Shown: piece after piece, positions 15,131 through 21,606 of the stretch
How the letters are laid out: the number at the start of each line of letters is the position of its first letter
Position numbering within the stretch: position 1 is the stretch's first letter
NCBI GenBank assembly: GCA_964581115.1
Contig: CAZOMY010000045.1
Coordinates: 1 to 21,606, forward strand
Length of the DNA: 21,606 nucleotides
From: 2-02-FULL-55-14 sp964581115
Lineage (GTDB): Bacteria > Bacteroidota > Ignavibacteria > UBA10030
Reading direction: 5' to 3'
Made by a program: the position numbers and the translations under genes
The notes under the pieces: generated by a model
What the model saw: the letters and a program-made list of their open reading frames with translations, nothing else
The model's database searches: none
What the model was told of the DNA's origin: nothing

Positions 15131-15226
15131 GATTGACGATTGAGGATTGACGGGCCTCGACGCGCTCGACTTCGCTCGCGACTAGTTTGCTCGGCCTGAA
15201 ATTGACGATTGTCGATTGATGATTCG
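15131..15226. repeat. Two blocks of a 7-bp repeat, GATTGAC
   Basis: Block one (15131-15152) is GATTGAC, GATTGAG, GATTGAC plus G. Block two (15200-15226) is AATTGAC, GATTGTC, GATTGAT, GATTCG. The blocks are in direct orientation, separated by about 47 bases of CGCTCG-rich sequence. The 7-base period is exact within each block. Confidence 0.7.
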
Positions 15227-15260
15227 TACTTGGCTGCCTCCGCAGTCCCTCGTCAAGACG

Positions 15261-16196
15261 TCAGATGGTCACGGAGCCCGAGATGCGCGGGATCGCGATG
15301 GGCCCGACCTTTGGGGCAAGTTCGCGCACGCGGTCCAGCTCCTTCCGCAACTTGATCACGTGCTCAGCGGCTTCGTCCTCATTCCACTCAAACGCCGCAG
15401 AGCCGGGGTGCATACGGAAGAATTGCCGCTCCATTCTGCCGTGCGGAAATTCCTCGCTCTCCGTCACTTCGATCGTCAGCGTCTTGCGCGCTCCCTTCCG
15501 CCACACCTCCAGCTCCAGCTTGTCCCCTTCCTCGGCCTTGCGAAGCTCTCGCGTGATGTCGTCGACGTTGTCGACCGTCCGCTTACCGATCCGAACGATG
15601 ACGTCTCCCGCCATCAAACCGGCTTTGGCTCCCGCCTTGTCCTTCTCTACCTCCTCGACGAGTACTCCTTCGCCGTTCGGCGCGCCGAAATACTCCGCCA
15701 GTTGCTTGTTCAACGTCTTGACGGTCGCGCCGAGCATGGCACCGCCCATGAAGACCTCAATGCGCGGGACCCTCGGGATCGAGATGGCAAAATGACCCTC
15801 GTAGCGATCCTCATCGCTTCCGACCTTGACTGACGCCGTCTTTTTGGCGCCGTCGCGGTAATAGATCACCTCGCTCCTGGTTCCGGGAGCCGTGCGCGAA
15901 ACGAACCGCGACAGGTCGTCAGGACCATAGATGGCTTTGCCGCCGAACGAGACGATGACATCACCACGCTTCAAGCCGGCCGAATCTGCCGGACTGTCGT
16001 CCACGACGTCGGAGACATACGCCCCTTCATCGCTGGGTAGCTTTTCTCGTTTCTGGATGCGCTCGGTGACACTCTGGATCGACACGCCCAGCCATCCTTT
16101 CTTCTGCTTCGGCTTTTCGTCCCCTCCCGCTTGGACTAGTCCGGACGGCACGAGGATCAGAGCCGCCAGCAACAACCATGCGTAGCGATGTGACAT
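15261..16196 (-). CDS. Secreted protein with two PDZ domains (no protease domain)
   Basis: The 311-aa product starts at ATG 16196 with AGGAGG six bases upstream. It has a Sec signal peptide (MSHRYAWLLLAALILVPSGL, cleavage probably after VQA near residue 23). PDZ1 covers about 33-127 (GWLGVSIQSVTERI, then SPADSAGLKRGDVIVSFGGK), and PDZ2 about 152-247 (AMLGATVKTLNKQLAEYFGA, then AGAKAGLMAGDVIVRIGKR). A charged tail follows with an acidic patch (WNEDEAAEH) and a short helix. The HtrA/DegP trypsin domain with its His-Asp-Ser triad is absent, so it is an adaptor or chaperone-like periplasmic protein, not a protease. It is divergently transcribed from galK. Its binding partner is unknown. Confidence 0.88.
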   Translation of the reverse strand: MSHRYAWLLLAALILVPSGLVQAGGDEKPKQKKGWLGVSIQSVTERIQKREKLPSDEGAYVSDVVDDSPADSAGLKRGDVIVSFGGKAIYGPDDLSRFVSRTAPGTRSEVIYYRDGAKKTASVKVGSDEDRYEGHFAISIPRVPRIEVFMGGAMLGATVKTLNKQLAEYFGAPNGEGVLVEEVEKDKAGAKAGLMAGDVIVRIGKRTVDNVDDITRELRKAEEGDKLELEVWRKGARKTLTIEVTESEEFPHGRMERQFFRMHPGSAAFEWNEDEAAEHVIKLRKELDRVRELAPKVGPIAIPRISGSVTI

Positions 16197-16352
16197 GCAG
16201 ACCTCCTGTAGATGATGATGTGAGGATGAAGATGGCGCGGTGGGGAACGCCAGCCAGGTTGTAGACGAACTCGCCTGACGCAGGGTTCCACAGGGTGCCC
16301 ACCTTGAGTCTTCCTCGATTTTTCGCGTAGTTTCGGGACCGACCTGCGTTCC

Positions 16353-17531
16353 ATGGACGACTCCTCCTCCCTCTTCCCCCACGACCTTCCCGATCGGTTC
16401 GCCGCCTGCTACGGGCGGTTCCCCGAGATCATTGCCTCGGCCCCCGGCCGGGTGAATCTCATCGGCGAGCACACGGACTATAATGAGGGATTCGTCCTGC
16501 CAGTGGCCATCGACCGCCGAACGTGGGTGGCGCTGGCGGGCCGGACCGATGACCGGCTGCATTTCCGCTCAGAGACGACCGACGACGATGTCGAAATCGG
16601 CCTTGGCGATGTGGACGACCATCGGCAACGCGGCTGGTCGTCGTACGTCGCCGGGATCGTGTCGATCCTGCGGTCGCAGGGCGTGCCGGTGCGCGGCCTC
16701 GACGCGTTGTTCACCAGTACGGTCCCCGTCGCTTCCGGCTTGAGCTCTTCGGCGGCATTGGAGGTCTCGATGGCCTCGGGCGTGCTGGCCATGGCGGGCC
16801 GGTCGCTTCCATCGCGAGAGCTCGCGCGGGTCTGCCAACGTGCGGAATGGGACTGGGCCGGCGTTCAGTGCGGCATCATGGATCAGACGATCGCCGTCTC
16901 GGGCCGATCCCGGGCTGCGCTGCTGATCGATTGCCGCTCGCTGGAGACCGAGGCGGTCCCGCTCGATCCGCATCTCCAACTGATCGTGTGCGAGACCGGC
17001 GTGCCACGCTCCCTGGCGGCGTCGGAGTACAACAAGCGAAGGAATGAATGCGAGGAGGCTGTCCGGGAGTTGGGGCGCACCGCTTCAGGTCTCTCATCGC
17101 TCCGTGACGTCACGGAGGAGATCTTGTCGGCGCATGGGGGAAGGTTGGCCGAGACGCCGCTCCGTCGCGCGCGGCACGTCGTCACCGAGAACGAACGCGT
17201 CCGTCACGCCGTGGATGCGCTGTGGCTACGCGACCACCGGACGCTGGGTACGCTCTTGAATGCATCGCACGCCAGTCTGCGTGATGACTACCAGGTGAGT
17301 TGCTCAGAACTCGACGCCATGGTCGACATTTGCCAGTCGGTGCCGGGCGTATGCGGCGCCCGCATGACCGGGGCCGGATTCGGCGGTTGTGCGCTCGCTT
17401 TGGCCGATCCCGAAGCCGTCGCTCCCTTGACGGAGGCCATCATGAGCCGATATCCACGGCGTACCGGACGCACTCCCACTGTCGTGACCTGCACGGTGGG
17501 CGACGGCGCAAGAGCCGTGCGCGTCGGATGA
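16353..17531 (+). CDS. galK: Galactokinase
   Basis: The 392-aa enzyme phosphorylates galactose to galactose-1-phosphate with ATP, the first Leloir step. All GHMP-kinase signatures are visible: the galactokinase motif GRVNLIGEHTDYNEG (residues 32-46), the ATP loop VPVASGLSSSAALEV (about 125-139), catalytic D177 in GIMDQT, and MTGAGFGGC (338-346). Length is normal for the family. The ATG at 16353 lacks a clear Shine-Dalgarno site, as in many Bacteroidota-type genes. The TGA overlaps the next ATG as ATGA, coupling it to a sugar-binding/permease fusion, so that transporter may import galactosides. The PDZ gene is divergent with 156 bp between. Confidence 0.97.
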   Translation: MDDSSSLFPHDLPDRFAACYGRFPEIIASAPGRVNLIGEHTDYNEGFVLPVAIDRRTWVALAGRTDDRLHFRSETTDDDVEIGLGDVDDHRQRGWSSYVAGIVSILRSQGVPVRGLDALFTSTVPVASGLSSSAALEVSMASGVLAMAGRSLPSRELARVCQRAEWDWAGVQCGIMDQTIAVSGRSRAALLIDCRSLETEAVPLDPHLQLIVCETGVPRSLAASEYNKRRNECEEAVRELGRTASGLSSLRDVTEEILSAHGGRLAETPLRRARHVVTENERVRHAVDALWLRDHRTLGTLLNASHASLRDDYQVSCSELDAMVDICQSVPGVCGARMTGAGFGGCALALADPEAVAPLTEAIMSRYPRRTGRTPTVVTCTVGDGARAVRVG

Positions 17532-19819
17532 TCGGCCGACCTCTTGCTTCGATCATGTCTCCGCTCGCCCGCCTCCTTCTCGTGCTCTGCGCCGCGACGG
17601 TCGCCACCGCGCAACCGGTGACGCTGCGGTTGGTGAACTGGGCCTCTCCGGAGGAGATGGATCTCGACCGGAAGGCCATCGCCCTCTTCGAAGAACGCCA
17701 CCCCGGCATCCGTGTGCTCTACGAGCCGAATCCCGGCCGTCAATACGAAGAGAAGATCCTCACGTCGCTGGCGGCTGGAGCTCCCCCCGACGTCTTTCTG
17801 CTCGACTCGAAGCTCATCCCCACGTTCACCAACAAGAAGGTCCTGCTCGACCTGAGGCCGTACATCGCGCCGCTCGGCATCGACACGACACAGTGGTTCC
17901 CCAACGTGCTTGCGATCGGCCGGCGTGACGACGGACTCCACGCGTTCCCGAAGGGCTTCACGCCGCTCATGATCTACTACAACCGAGCGCTGTTCCGCGA
18001 GGCCGGCATCGCTGAACCGACGCCGTCATGGACGTGGGACGACTACAGGCGCATGGCACTCGCGCTCACGCTCGATCGGAACGGCGACGGCACGCCGGAG
18101 CAGTTCGGGACCTCGTTCACCAATTACTACTACTTCTGGATCGTCTGGGTCTGGAGCGCGGGCGGCGATGTCGTGACCGACGACGGCATGCGCGCCACCG
18201 GTGCATTGACGTCGGCGGCCACGGTGGAGGCGATCCGGTTCCTGACCGATCTGCGCCTTCGCGATCAGGTTGCGCCCGACGTCGGGAGCTGGGTGCAGTC
18301 GGAGCGAACGGGGACGAATGCACAACTCTTCGCCAACGGGCGCGTGGCGATGAGCATCGACGGTCACTGGCGATTGCCGACGTATGCGCAGTACGTGCGG
18401 GAAGGAAGGCTGGACCTCGGCGTGGCTCCTCTGCCGCTGCATCCGAGCGGAAGCAAAGTGAACGTGATGTACCAGAGCGGCTGGTGCGTCCCCGTCGGAA
18501 CGCCGCATCCGCGTGAAGCGGCGATGCTGGCGGCGTTCATGGCGGGACCGGAGGCCGCGCGCATCCGATCGTCGCAGCATCTGGAGATTCCGGCGGTCCG
18601 GACCGTTGCCGAAGAGATCGTCGCGAGAGACCCTTACGGCTGGGAGCGGCCGTTCGTGGAGGAGGTCCCGTATTGCCGTCAACCGTGGGGCTCGGTACTC
18701 GAGCGCTTCAGCGAGGTCGAATGGACGCTGCAGGACGCCGTCGACGACGTGCTACTGAACCGGGTTCCCGTCGGAGAAGCGCTGAAGAAGGCGGCGGCCA
18801 AGGTCGACCGCCAACTGGAGGAGATCCGTTCACACGCCGCTTTCACATTCGCGCCGATCGGAGAGCATTCGGAGATCCTGCAGACGCTGGCCGGCGTGGC
18901 CGTGGTGGTCGCGATCGCTATGTTCTTCCTCTATAGAAGAGCGAGGCAGAAGGATCGGGCGGCAGCCCTTCGGTCGATCGGATTCCTCGCGCCTTCGCTC
19001 ATTCATCTGACCGTCTTTCTTGCGACGCCGATGGCGTTTTCGGCCTATCTCAGCCTCCATCGGTGGGACCTCGTGGTGCCCGATACGCCGTTCGTCGGCC
19101 TCGACAATTTCGCCACGATGTTCGCCGATGAGGGTTTTCAGAATGCGCTCCGGAACACACTACTATTCTCACTGAACGTCCCGATCGGACTGGCGGTCGC
19201 GTTGGGCGTGGCCCTCCTTCTTCATCGCCGGTTCACCGGGGTCGCCGTCCTGCGCACCGTGTACTTCCTGCCGAGTGTGACCTCGTTCGTAGCGATCGCG
19301 CTGGTGTGGATGTGGATCTACCACCCCACATTCGGCGCAGCCAACTACCTGTTGTCGTTTGTCGGGTTGCCGCCGATGCCTTGGCTGAACTCGACGAAGA
19401 CGGCCATGCTAAGTGTAGTGATCTTCACGATCTGGCTGGGGATGGGCTACCAGACGGTGGTCTTCCTTGCCGGATTGCAGGGAATCCCCGAGGAGTATTA
19501 CGAGGCAGCCCGCATGGACGGTGCCAGCGGCTGGCAACGGTTCCGGCGCGTGACGTTCCCTCTGCTGATGCCGACGACGTTCTTCCTGCTGATCACGTCG
19601 CTGATCTCGTCGTTCCAGGCCTTCACGTCGATCTACGTCATGACGGCGGGAGGGCCCGTGGGAAGCACCGACGTGATCGTCTACCACATCTACCAGGCGG
19701 CGTGGGAGCAGCTTCGGATGGGGTACGCGTCGGCGATGGCGTGGGTGTTGTTCGTGCTAATCCTGGCGGCGACGTGGGTGCAGTTCAAGCTGGTGGGGAG
19801 AGGCGTGGAATACTCATAG
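17528..19819 (+). CDS. Fused sugar-binding protein and MalF-type ABC permease
   Basis: The 763-aa chain starts in the ATGA overlap with galK (17528). A signal peptide (about residues 10-28, ending ATVATAQP) leads into a family 1 extracellular sugar-binding domain (about 30-430; WASPEEMDLDRKAIALFEER, PPDVFLLDS, YYNRALFREAGI, ANGRVAMSIDGHW). One extra membrane segment (about 450-470) ends in positive residues RRARQKDR, bringing the chain into the cytosol. Then comes a MalF-type permease with about six membrane segments and the EAA loop EYYEAARMDGASG (about residue 660). Such a fusion tethers the receptor to its own channel. The usual second permease (MalG type) and the ATPase are not in the window; downstream sits a repeat element. 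ATG 17555 is an alternative start. Substrate is inferred as a sugar, perhaps a galactoside. Confidence 0.92.
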   Translation: MIGRPLASIMSPLARLLLVLCAATVATAQPVTLRLVNWASPEEMDLDRKAIALFEERHPGIRVLYEPNPGRQYEEKILTSLAAGAPPDVFLLDSKLIPTFTNKKVLLDLRPYIAPLGIDTTQWFPNVLAIGRRDDGLHAFPKGFTPLMIYYNRALFREAGIAEPTPSWTWDDYRRMALALTLDRNGDGTPEQFGTSFTNYYYFWIVWVWSAGGDVVTDDGMRATGALTSAATVEAIRFLTDLRLRDQVAPDVGSWVQSERTGTNAQLFANGRVAMSIDGHWRLPTYAQYVREGRLDLGVAPLPLHPSGSKVNVMYQSGWCVPVGTPHPREAAMLAAFMAGPEAARIRSSQHLEIPAVRTVAEEIVARDPYGWERPFVEEVPYCRQPWGSVLERFSEVEWTLQDAVDDVLLNRVPVGEALKKAAAKVDRQLEEIRSHAAFTFAPIGEHSEILQTLAGVAVVVAIAMFFLYRRARQKDRAAALRSIGFLAPSLIHLTVFLATPMAFSAYLSLHRWDLVVPDTPFVGLDNFATMFADEGFQNALRNTLLFSLNVPIGLAVALGVALLLHRRFTGVAVLRTVYFLPSVTSFVAIALVWMWIYHPTFGAANYLLSFVGLPPMPWLNSTKTAMLSVVIFTIWLGMGYQTVVFLAGLQGIPEEYYEAARMDGASGWQRFRRVTFPLLMPTTFFLLITSLISSFQAFTSIYVMTAGGPVGSTDVIVYHIYQAAWEQLRMGYASAMAWVLFVLILAATWVQFKLVGRGVEYS

Positions 19820-19830
19820 AACGAAACGTG

Positions 19831-19870
19831 TCACAGAGATCCACAGAGGATCACAGAGGTCCACAGAGAT
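19831..19870. repeat. Left array: four tandem 10-bp units YCACAGAGRW
   Basis: The units are TCACAGAGAT, CCACAGAGGA, TCACAGAGGT and CCACAGAGAT, in exact 10-bp register. It begins 11 bases after the stop of the permease fusion. The period equals about one turn of B-DNA, so every unit presents the same face to a protein. Confidence 0.9.
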
Positions 19871-19944
19871 GTGAGAGAGTTGCACGAAGGGTGGGAGTTG
19901 TTCTGAAGTTTGTTACTTTACGAGCGTCATGATGGGAGGGGGAA

Positions 19945-20322
19945 ATGACGGCTCAACGAGATCCGCTGACACACGGCATCATCGGATGTGCGATCGAAGT
20001 GCACAAGCATCTCGGACCCGGGTTGCTCGAGTCTTCATATGAGACGTGCCTGATCCATGAACTGAGGGGCCGTGGCCTCCTCGTTGAACGGCAACTTTCA
20101 ATCCCGGTCCGTTACAAAGACATCGTGTTGGAGGCCGGCTACCGCCTTGATCTTTTGGTCGAGGGTCGAGTCATCGTTGAGATCAAATCTGTCGAATCGC
20201 TCCTCCCGATTCATGAAGCTCAATTGCTGACATACCTTCGCTTCGCCAACAAGCACATCGGCCTGATCTTCAATTTCAACGTCCTCTCGCTTCGTCAGGG
20301 CCTCAAACGGCTCATTCTCTAA
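19945..20322 (+). CDS. GxxExxY protein, PD-(D/E)XK nuclease-like (PF13366 type)
   Basis: This 125-aa protein has the family's name motif GLLESSY (G26-L-L-E29-S-S-Y32), preceded by IIGCAIEVHKHLGPG. The nuclease-fold core is intact: D69 in YRLDLL, then E79-I-K81 in VIVEIKS, giving the D...E-X-K metal site, plus the Q93-x3-Y97 helix motif (EAQLLTYLRF). The ATG at 19945 has a strong GGGAGGGG site just before it. Length is typical. The natural role is not established; it is annotated as hypothetical in many genomes. Here it lies between inverted arrays of 10-bp CACAGAG units, with its stop inside the right array, which suggests the repeats are its DNA substrate. Sampled GC is about 50%, below its neighbours, consistent with transfer. 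Confidence 0.9.
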   Translation: MTAQRDPLTHGIIGCAIEVHKHLGPGLLESSYETCLIHELRGRGLLVERQLSIPVRYKDIVLEAGYRLDLLVEGRVIVEIKSVESLLPIHEAQLLTYLRFANKHIGLIFNFNVLSLRQGLKRLIL

Positions 20323-20361
20323 CTCTGTGGATCTCTGGGCCCGCTCTGTGGAACTCTGTGT
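20321..20361. repeat. Right array: inverted 10-bp units
   Basis: Read on the plus strand the units are AACTCTGTGG, ATCTCTGGGC, CGCTCTGTGG and AACTCTGTGT, with one extra base before the third unit. They are the reverse complement of the CACAGAG units on the left. The stop codon of the GxxExxY gene overlaps its first base pairs. CATG follows the array, as in the copy after pfkA. Confidence 0.85.
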
Positions 20362-20394
20362 CATGCTTTTCATTCGACGATCTGGAGAATAAAC

Positions 20395-21498
20395 GTGTCC
20401 ACCATCAAGAAGATCGCCCTGAGCACCGGCGGCGGAGATGCGCCGGGGTTGAACGCTGTCATCCGTGCGGCGGTCATTGCCGCCATCAACCGGGGGTGGG
20501 AGGTCGTCGGCATCCGCGACGGCTATAACGGCATCCTCTTCCCCGACCAATACCCCCAGGGTGGCGTCTTTCCCTTGACACGCCGCGAGGTCCGGGGCAT
20601 TACCCACCTTGGCGGCACGATCTTGGGCACAACGAACAAGGGGAATCCGATGAAGTTCCCTGTTAAACAGCCCGACGGCTCGTTCGTCGAGACCGACCGG
20701 ACGGCCGAGGTGGTCGAGGGAATGCAGCAGCAGGGCATCGACGCGCTTATCAGCATCGGTGGCGACGGCTCTCTTACGATTGCCAACGCTCTCGCCCAGA
20801 AGGGAATGCGCGTCGTCGGCGTGCCGAAGACGATCGACAACGACCTGGATCAGACCGTCATCACCTTCGGGTTCGACACGGCGGTATCCTTCGCAACCGA
20901 ATGCATCGACCGACTGCACTCGACGGCCGAATCGCACCGCCGGGTCATGGTCGTCGAGGTGATGGGCCGCTACGCCGGATGGATCGCGCTCAATGCGGGG
21001 GTCGCCGGCACCGCAGACGTCATCCTGATACCGGAGGTCCCATACGACATCGACAAGGTGGCGGAAAAGATCCACCAACGGGAACGGAGCGGCGCGGTCT
21101 TCTCGATTGTCGTCGTTGCCGAAGGAGCCATGCCCAAGGGGGGTACGCGGTCGGTCATCGGTACCGAGGTCGGACGGGCGGAGCGGCTTGGAGGTGCGGG
21201 TGAACGGGTCGCCAAGGACCTTCAGGCGGCGACGGGCAAAGAAAGCCGTTGTGTCGTGCTGGGTCATCTGTTGCGTGGCGGCACGCCGACGGCGTTCGAC
21301 CGGTTGGTGTCGCTCAGGTTCGGAGCCGCCGCCGTCCGTGCACTGGAGCAAGGTCAGACCGGCGTCATGGTGGCCCTCGACCCGCCGACGGTGAAATATG
21401 TCCCCCTCGCTGCAGCGACACACCGGATGAAAGTGGTCCCGCTGGATTGCGACACCATTCTGACCGGGAGAGATCTTGGGGTGTGTTTTGGAGATTGA
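20395..21498 (+). CDS. pfkA: 6-phosphofructokinase (group III-like, probably ATP-dependent)
   Basis: The 367-aa enzyme phosphorylates fructose-6-phosphate in glycolysis. It starts at GTG 20395 with GGAG eight bases upstream and begins with the family's phosphate-binding segment LSTGGGDAPGLNAVIRAA. The donor-site motif is GGDGS (122-126), where Gly favours ATP; PPi-dependent enzymes have Asp there. PKTIDND (144-150) holds the catalytic Asp, with Lys in place of the Gly of E. coli-type PfkA, and TTNKGNPMKFP is typical of the mixed group III. MGRYAGWIAL and the C-terminal HLLRGGTPTAFDR complete the sugar-phosphate site. It is flanked on both sides by CACAGAG repeat elements. The donor (ATP versus PPi) is a prediction from one residue. 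Confidence 0.95.
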   Translation: MSTIKKIALSTGGGDAPGLNAVIRAAVIAAINRGWEVVGIRDGYNGILFPDQYPQGGVFPLTRREVRGITHLGGTILGTTNKGNPMKFPVKQPDGSFVETDRTAEVVEGMQQQGIDALISIGGDGSLTIANALAQKGMRVVGVPKTIDNDLDQTVITFGFDTAVSFATECIDRLHSTAESHRRVMVVEVMGRYAGWIALNAGVAGTADVILIPEVPYDIDKVAEKIHQRERSGAVFSIVVVAEGAMPKGGTRSVIGTEVGRAERLGGAGERVAKDLQAATGKESRCVVLGHLLRGGTPTAFDRLVSLRFGAAAVRALEQGQTGVMVALDPPTVKYVPLAAATHRMKVVPLDCDTILTGRDLGVCFGD

Positions 21499-21508
21499 GA
21501 AAAGCGGT

Positions 21509-21600
21509 TCACAGAGATCCACAGAGAAAAAGAGAAGTTCCACAGAGGTAAATATGTTTCCCTCTGTGGATCTCTGTGACAACTCTGTGGGCCTCTGTGT
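21509..21600. repeat. Miniature gene-less copy of the CACAGAG inverted element
   Basis: The left arm (21509-21549) has TCACAGAGAT, CCACAGAGAA, a degenerate AAAGAGAAGT and CCACAGAGGT. The right arm (21560-21600) has CCCTCTGTGG, ATCTCTGTGA, an 11-base AACTCTGTGG unit and GCCTCTGTGT, then CATG. Only about 10 bases separate the arms, so the whole can fold into one long hairpin. It starts 11 bases after the pfkA stop and could also serve as its 3' structure. Confidence 0.85.
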
Positions 21601-21606
21601 CATGTT

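Larger units (their letters stand above)
14791..15260. other. Intergenic region without a gene; terminator, two hairpins and GATTGAC repeats
   Basis: These 470 bases separate the PDZ gene from the lipoprotein gene. They hold the terminator at 14811-14855, two consecutive hairpins at 15054-15123 and two GATTGAC repeat blocks at 15131-15226. No reading frame here has credible protein features. A promoter for the lipoprotein gene, if not attenuated readthrough, was not found. Confidence 0.55.
19831..20361 (+). mobile_element. Candidate repeat-bounded GxxExxY cassette
   Basis: A 531-bp unit has a left array of four 10-bp repeats (19831-19870), the GxxExxY gene, and a right array in inverted orientation (20321-20361) that begins at the stop codon. 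Its outer ends match those of a gene-less 92-bp copy at 21509-21600: the left ends share 18 identical bases and the right ends share CTCTGTGTCATG. No target-site duplication is obvious. Mobility is an inference from the shared ends and from its position between a permease gene that lacks its partner and pfkA. Confidence 0.5.

Noticed and set aside
15261..16196. HtrA/DegP protease
   Set aside because: Only the PDZ domains are present; the trypsin-like domain and catalytic triad are absent.
16305..16336. Bacteroidota-type promoter (TTG ... TAGTTTCG) before galK
   Set aside because: The -7 element is only a partial match to TAnnTTTG and spacing rules are loose, so I could not separate it from chance.
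19831..20361. CRISPR array
   Set aside because: The units are 10 bp, contiguous without spacers and inverted on the two sides; no cas genes are present.
20098..21603. A 501-codon minus-strand frame opposite GxxExxY and pfkA
   Set aside because: Its ends translate the CACAGAG repeats (TQRPTELSQRSTE-like) and its middle is antisense to pfkA; no protein features.

Overview
This is a GC-rich bacterial window whose genes follow two directions: everything up to about 16.2 kb is read on the minus strand, and everything from 16.35 kb onward on the plus strand. No rRNA or tRNA was seen. A one-piece pyruvate:ferredoxin oxidoreductase next to a DHOD-like protein, an Ignavibacteria/Bacteroidota-style lipoprotein, weak Shine-Dalgarno sites before some genes, and abundant short-period inverted repeats plus a GxxExxY gene all fit an anaerobic or facultative member of the FCB group (Ignavibacteriota or Bacteroidota relatives). 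This placement is an inference with low to moderate confidence.

Minus strand, read from right to left (16.2 to 0 kb): a secreted two-PDZ protein; a beta-propeller-like lipoprotein broken by an in-frame TGA where the repeat pattern expects Trp; a cytosolic PAS-PAS histidine kinase and an NtrC-type sigma-54 activator; a stand-alone Fis-type HTH protein; a stand-alone receiver protein; then a tight four-gene run of CoA-transferase, an 8-Cys protein with a duplicated CX2C-X8-C-X7-C motif, an 87-aa helical protein and a radical SAM protein with a winged-helix tail. After a gap come nifJ (pyruvate:ferredoxin oxidoreductase), a DHOD-like flavoprotein and a URO-D/MtaA-type protein that runs off the left edge. 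The kinase and activator beside a CoA-transferase resemble AtoS-AtoC with its CoA-transferase operon. I find sigma-54-type (-24/-12) sequences in front of nifJ (one mismatch) and in front of the small Fis-type gene. The simplest reading is a sigma-54 circuit controlling acetyl-CoA and acid metabolism.

Plus strand (16.35 to 21.5 kb): galK overlaps by ATGA with an unusual single-chain fusion of a sugar-binding protein and a MalF-type permease. Next comes a GxxExxY PD-(D/E)XK nuclease-like gene, then 6-phosphofructokinase. These point to sugar uptake and glycolysis feeding pyruvate to NifJ.

The most unusual signal is in the non-coding DNA. The GxxExxY gene is bracketed by inverted arrays of a 10-bp unit (YCACAGAGRW), one helical turn in period, and a 92-bp gene-less version with the same ends lies just after pfkA at the right edge. 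At least three other intergenic regions hold arms built the same way from other short units (ACGCAAAGGCGC, CAGTARG, AACCACGAAG-like), and a fourth holds direct GATTGAC blocks. Together they look like a class of palindromic elements, possibly mobilised or maintained by the GxxExxY nuclease, in loose analogy to REP/RAYT systems.
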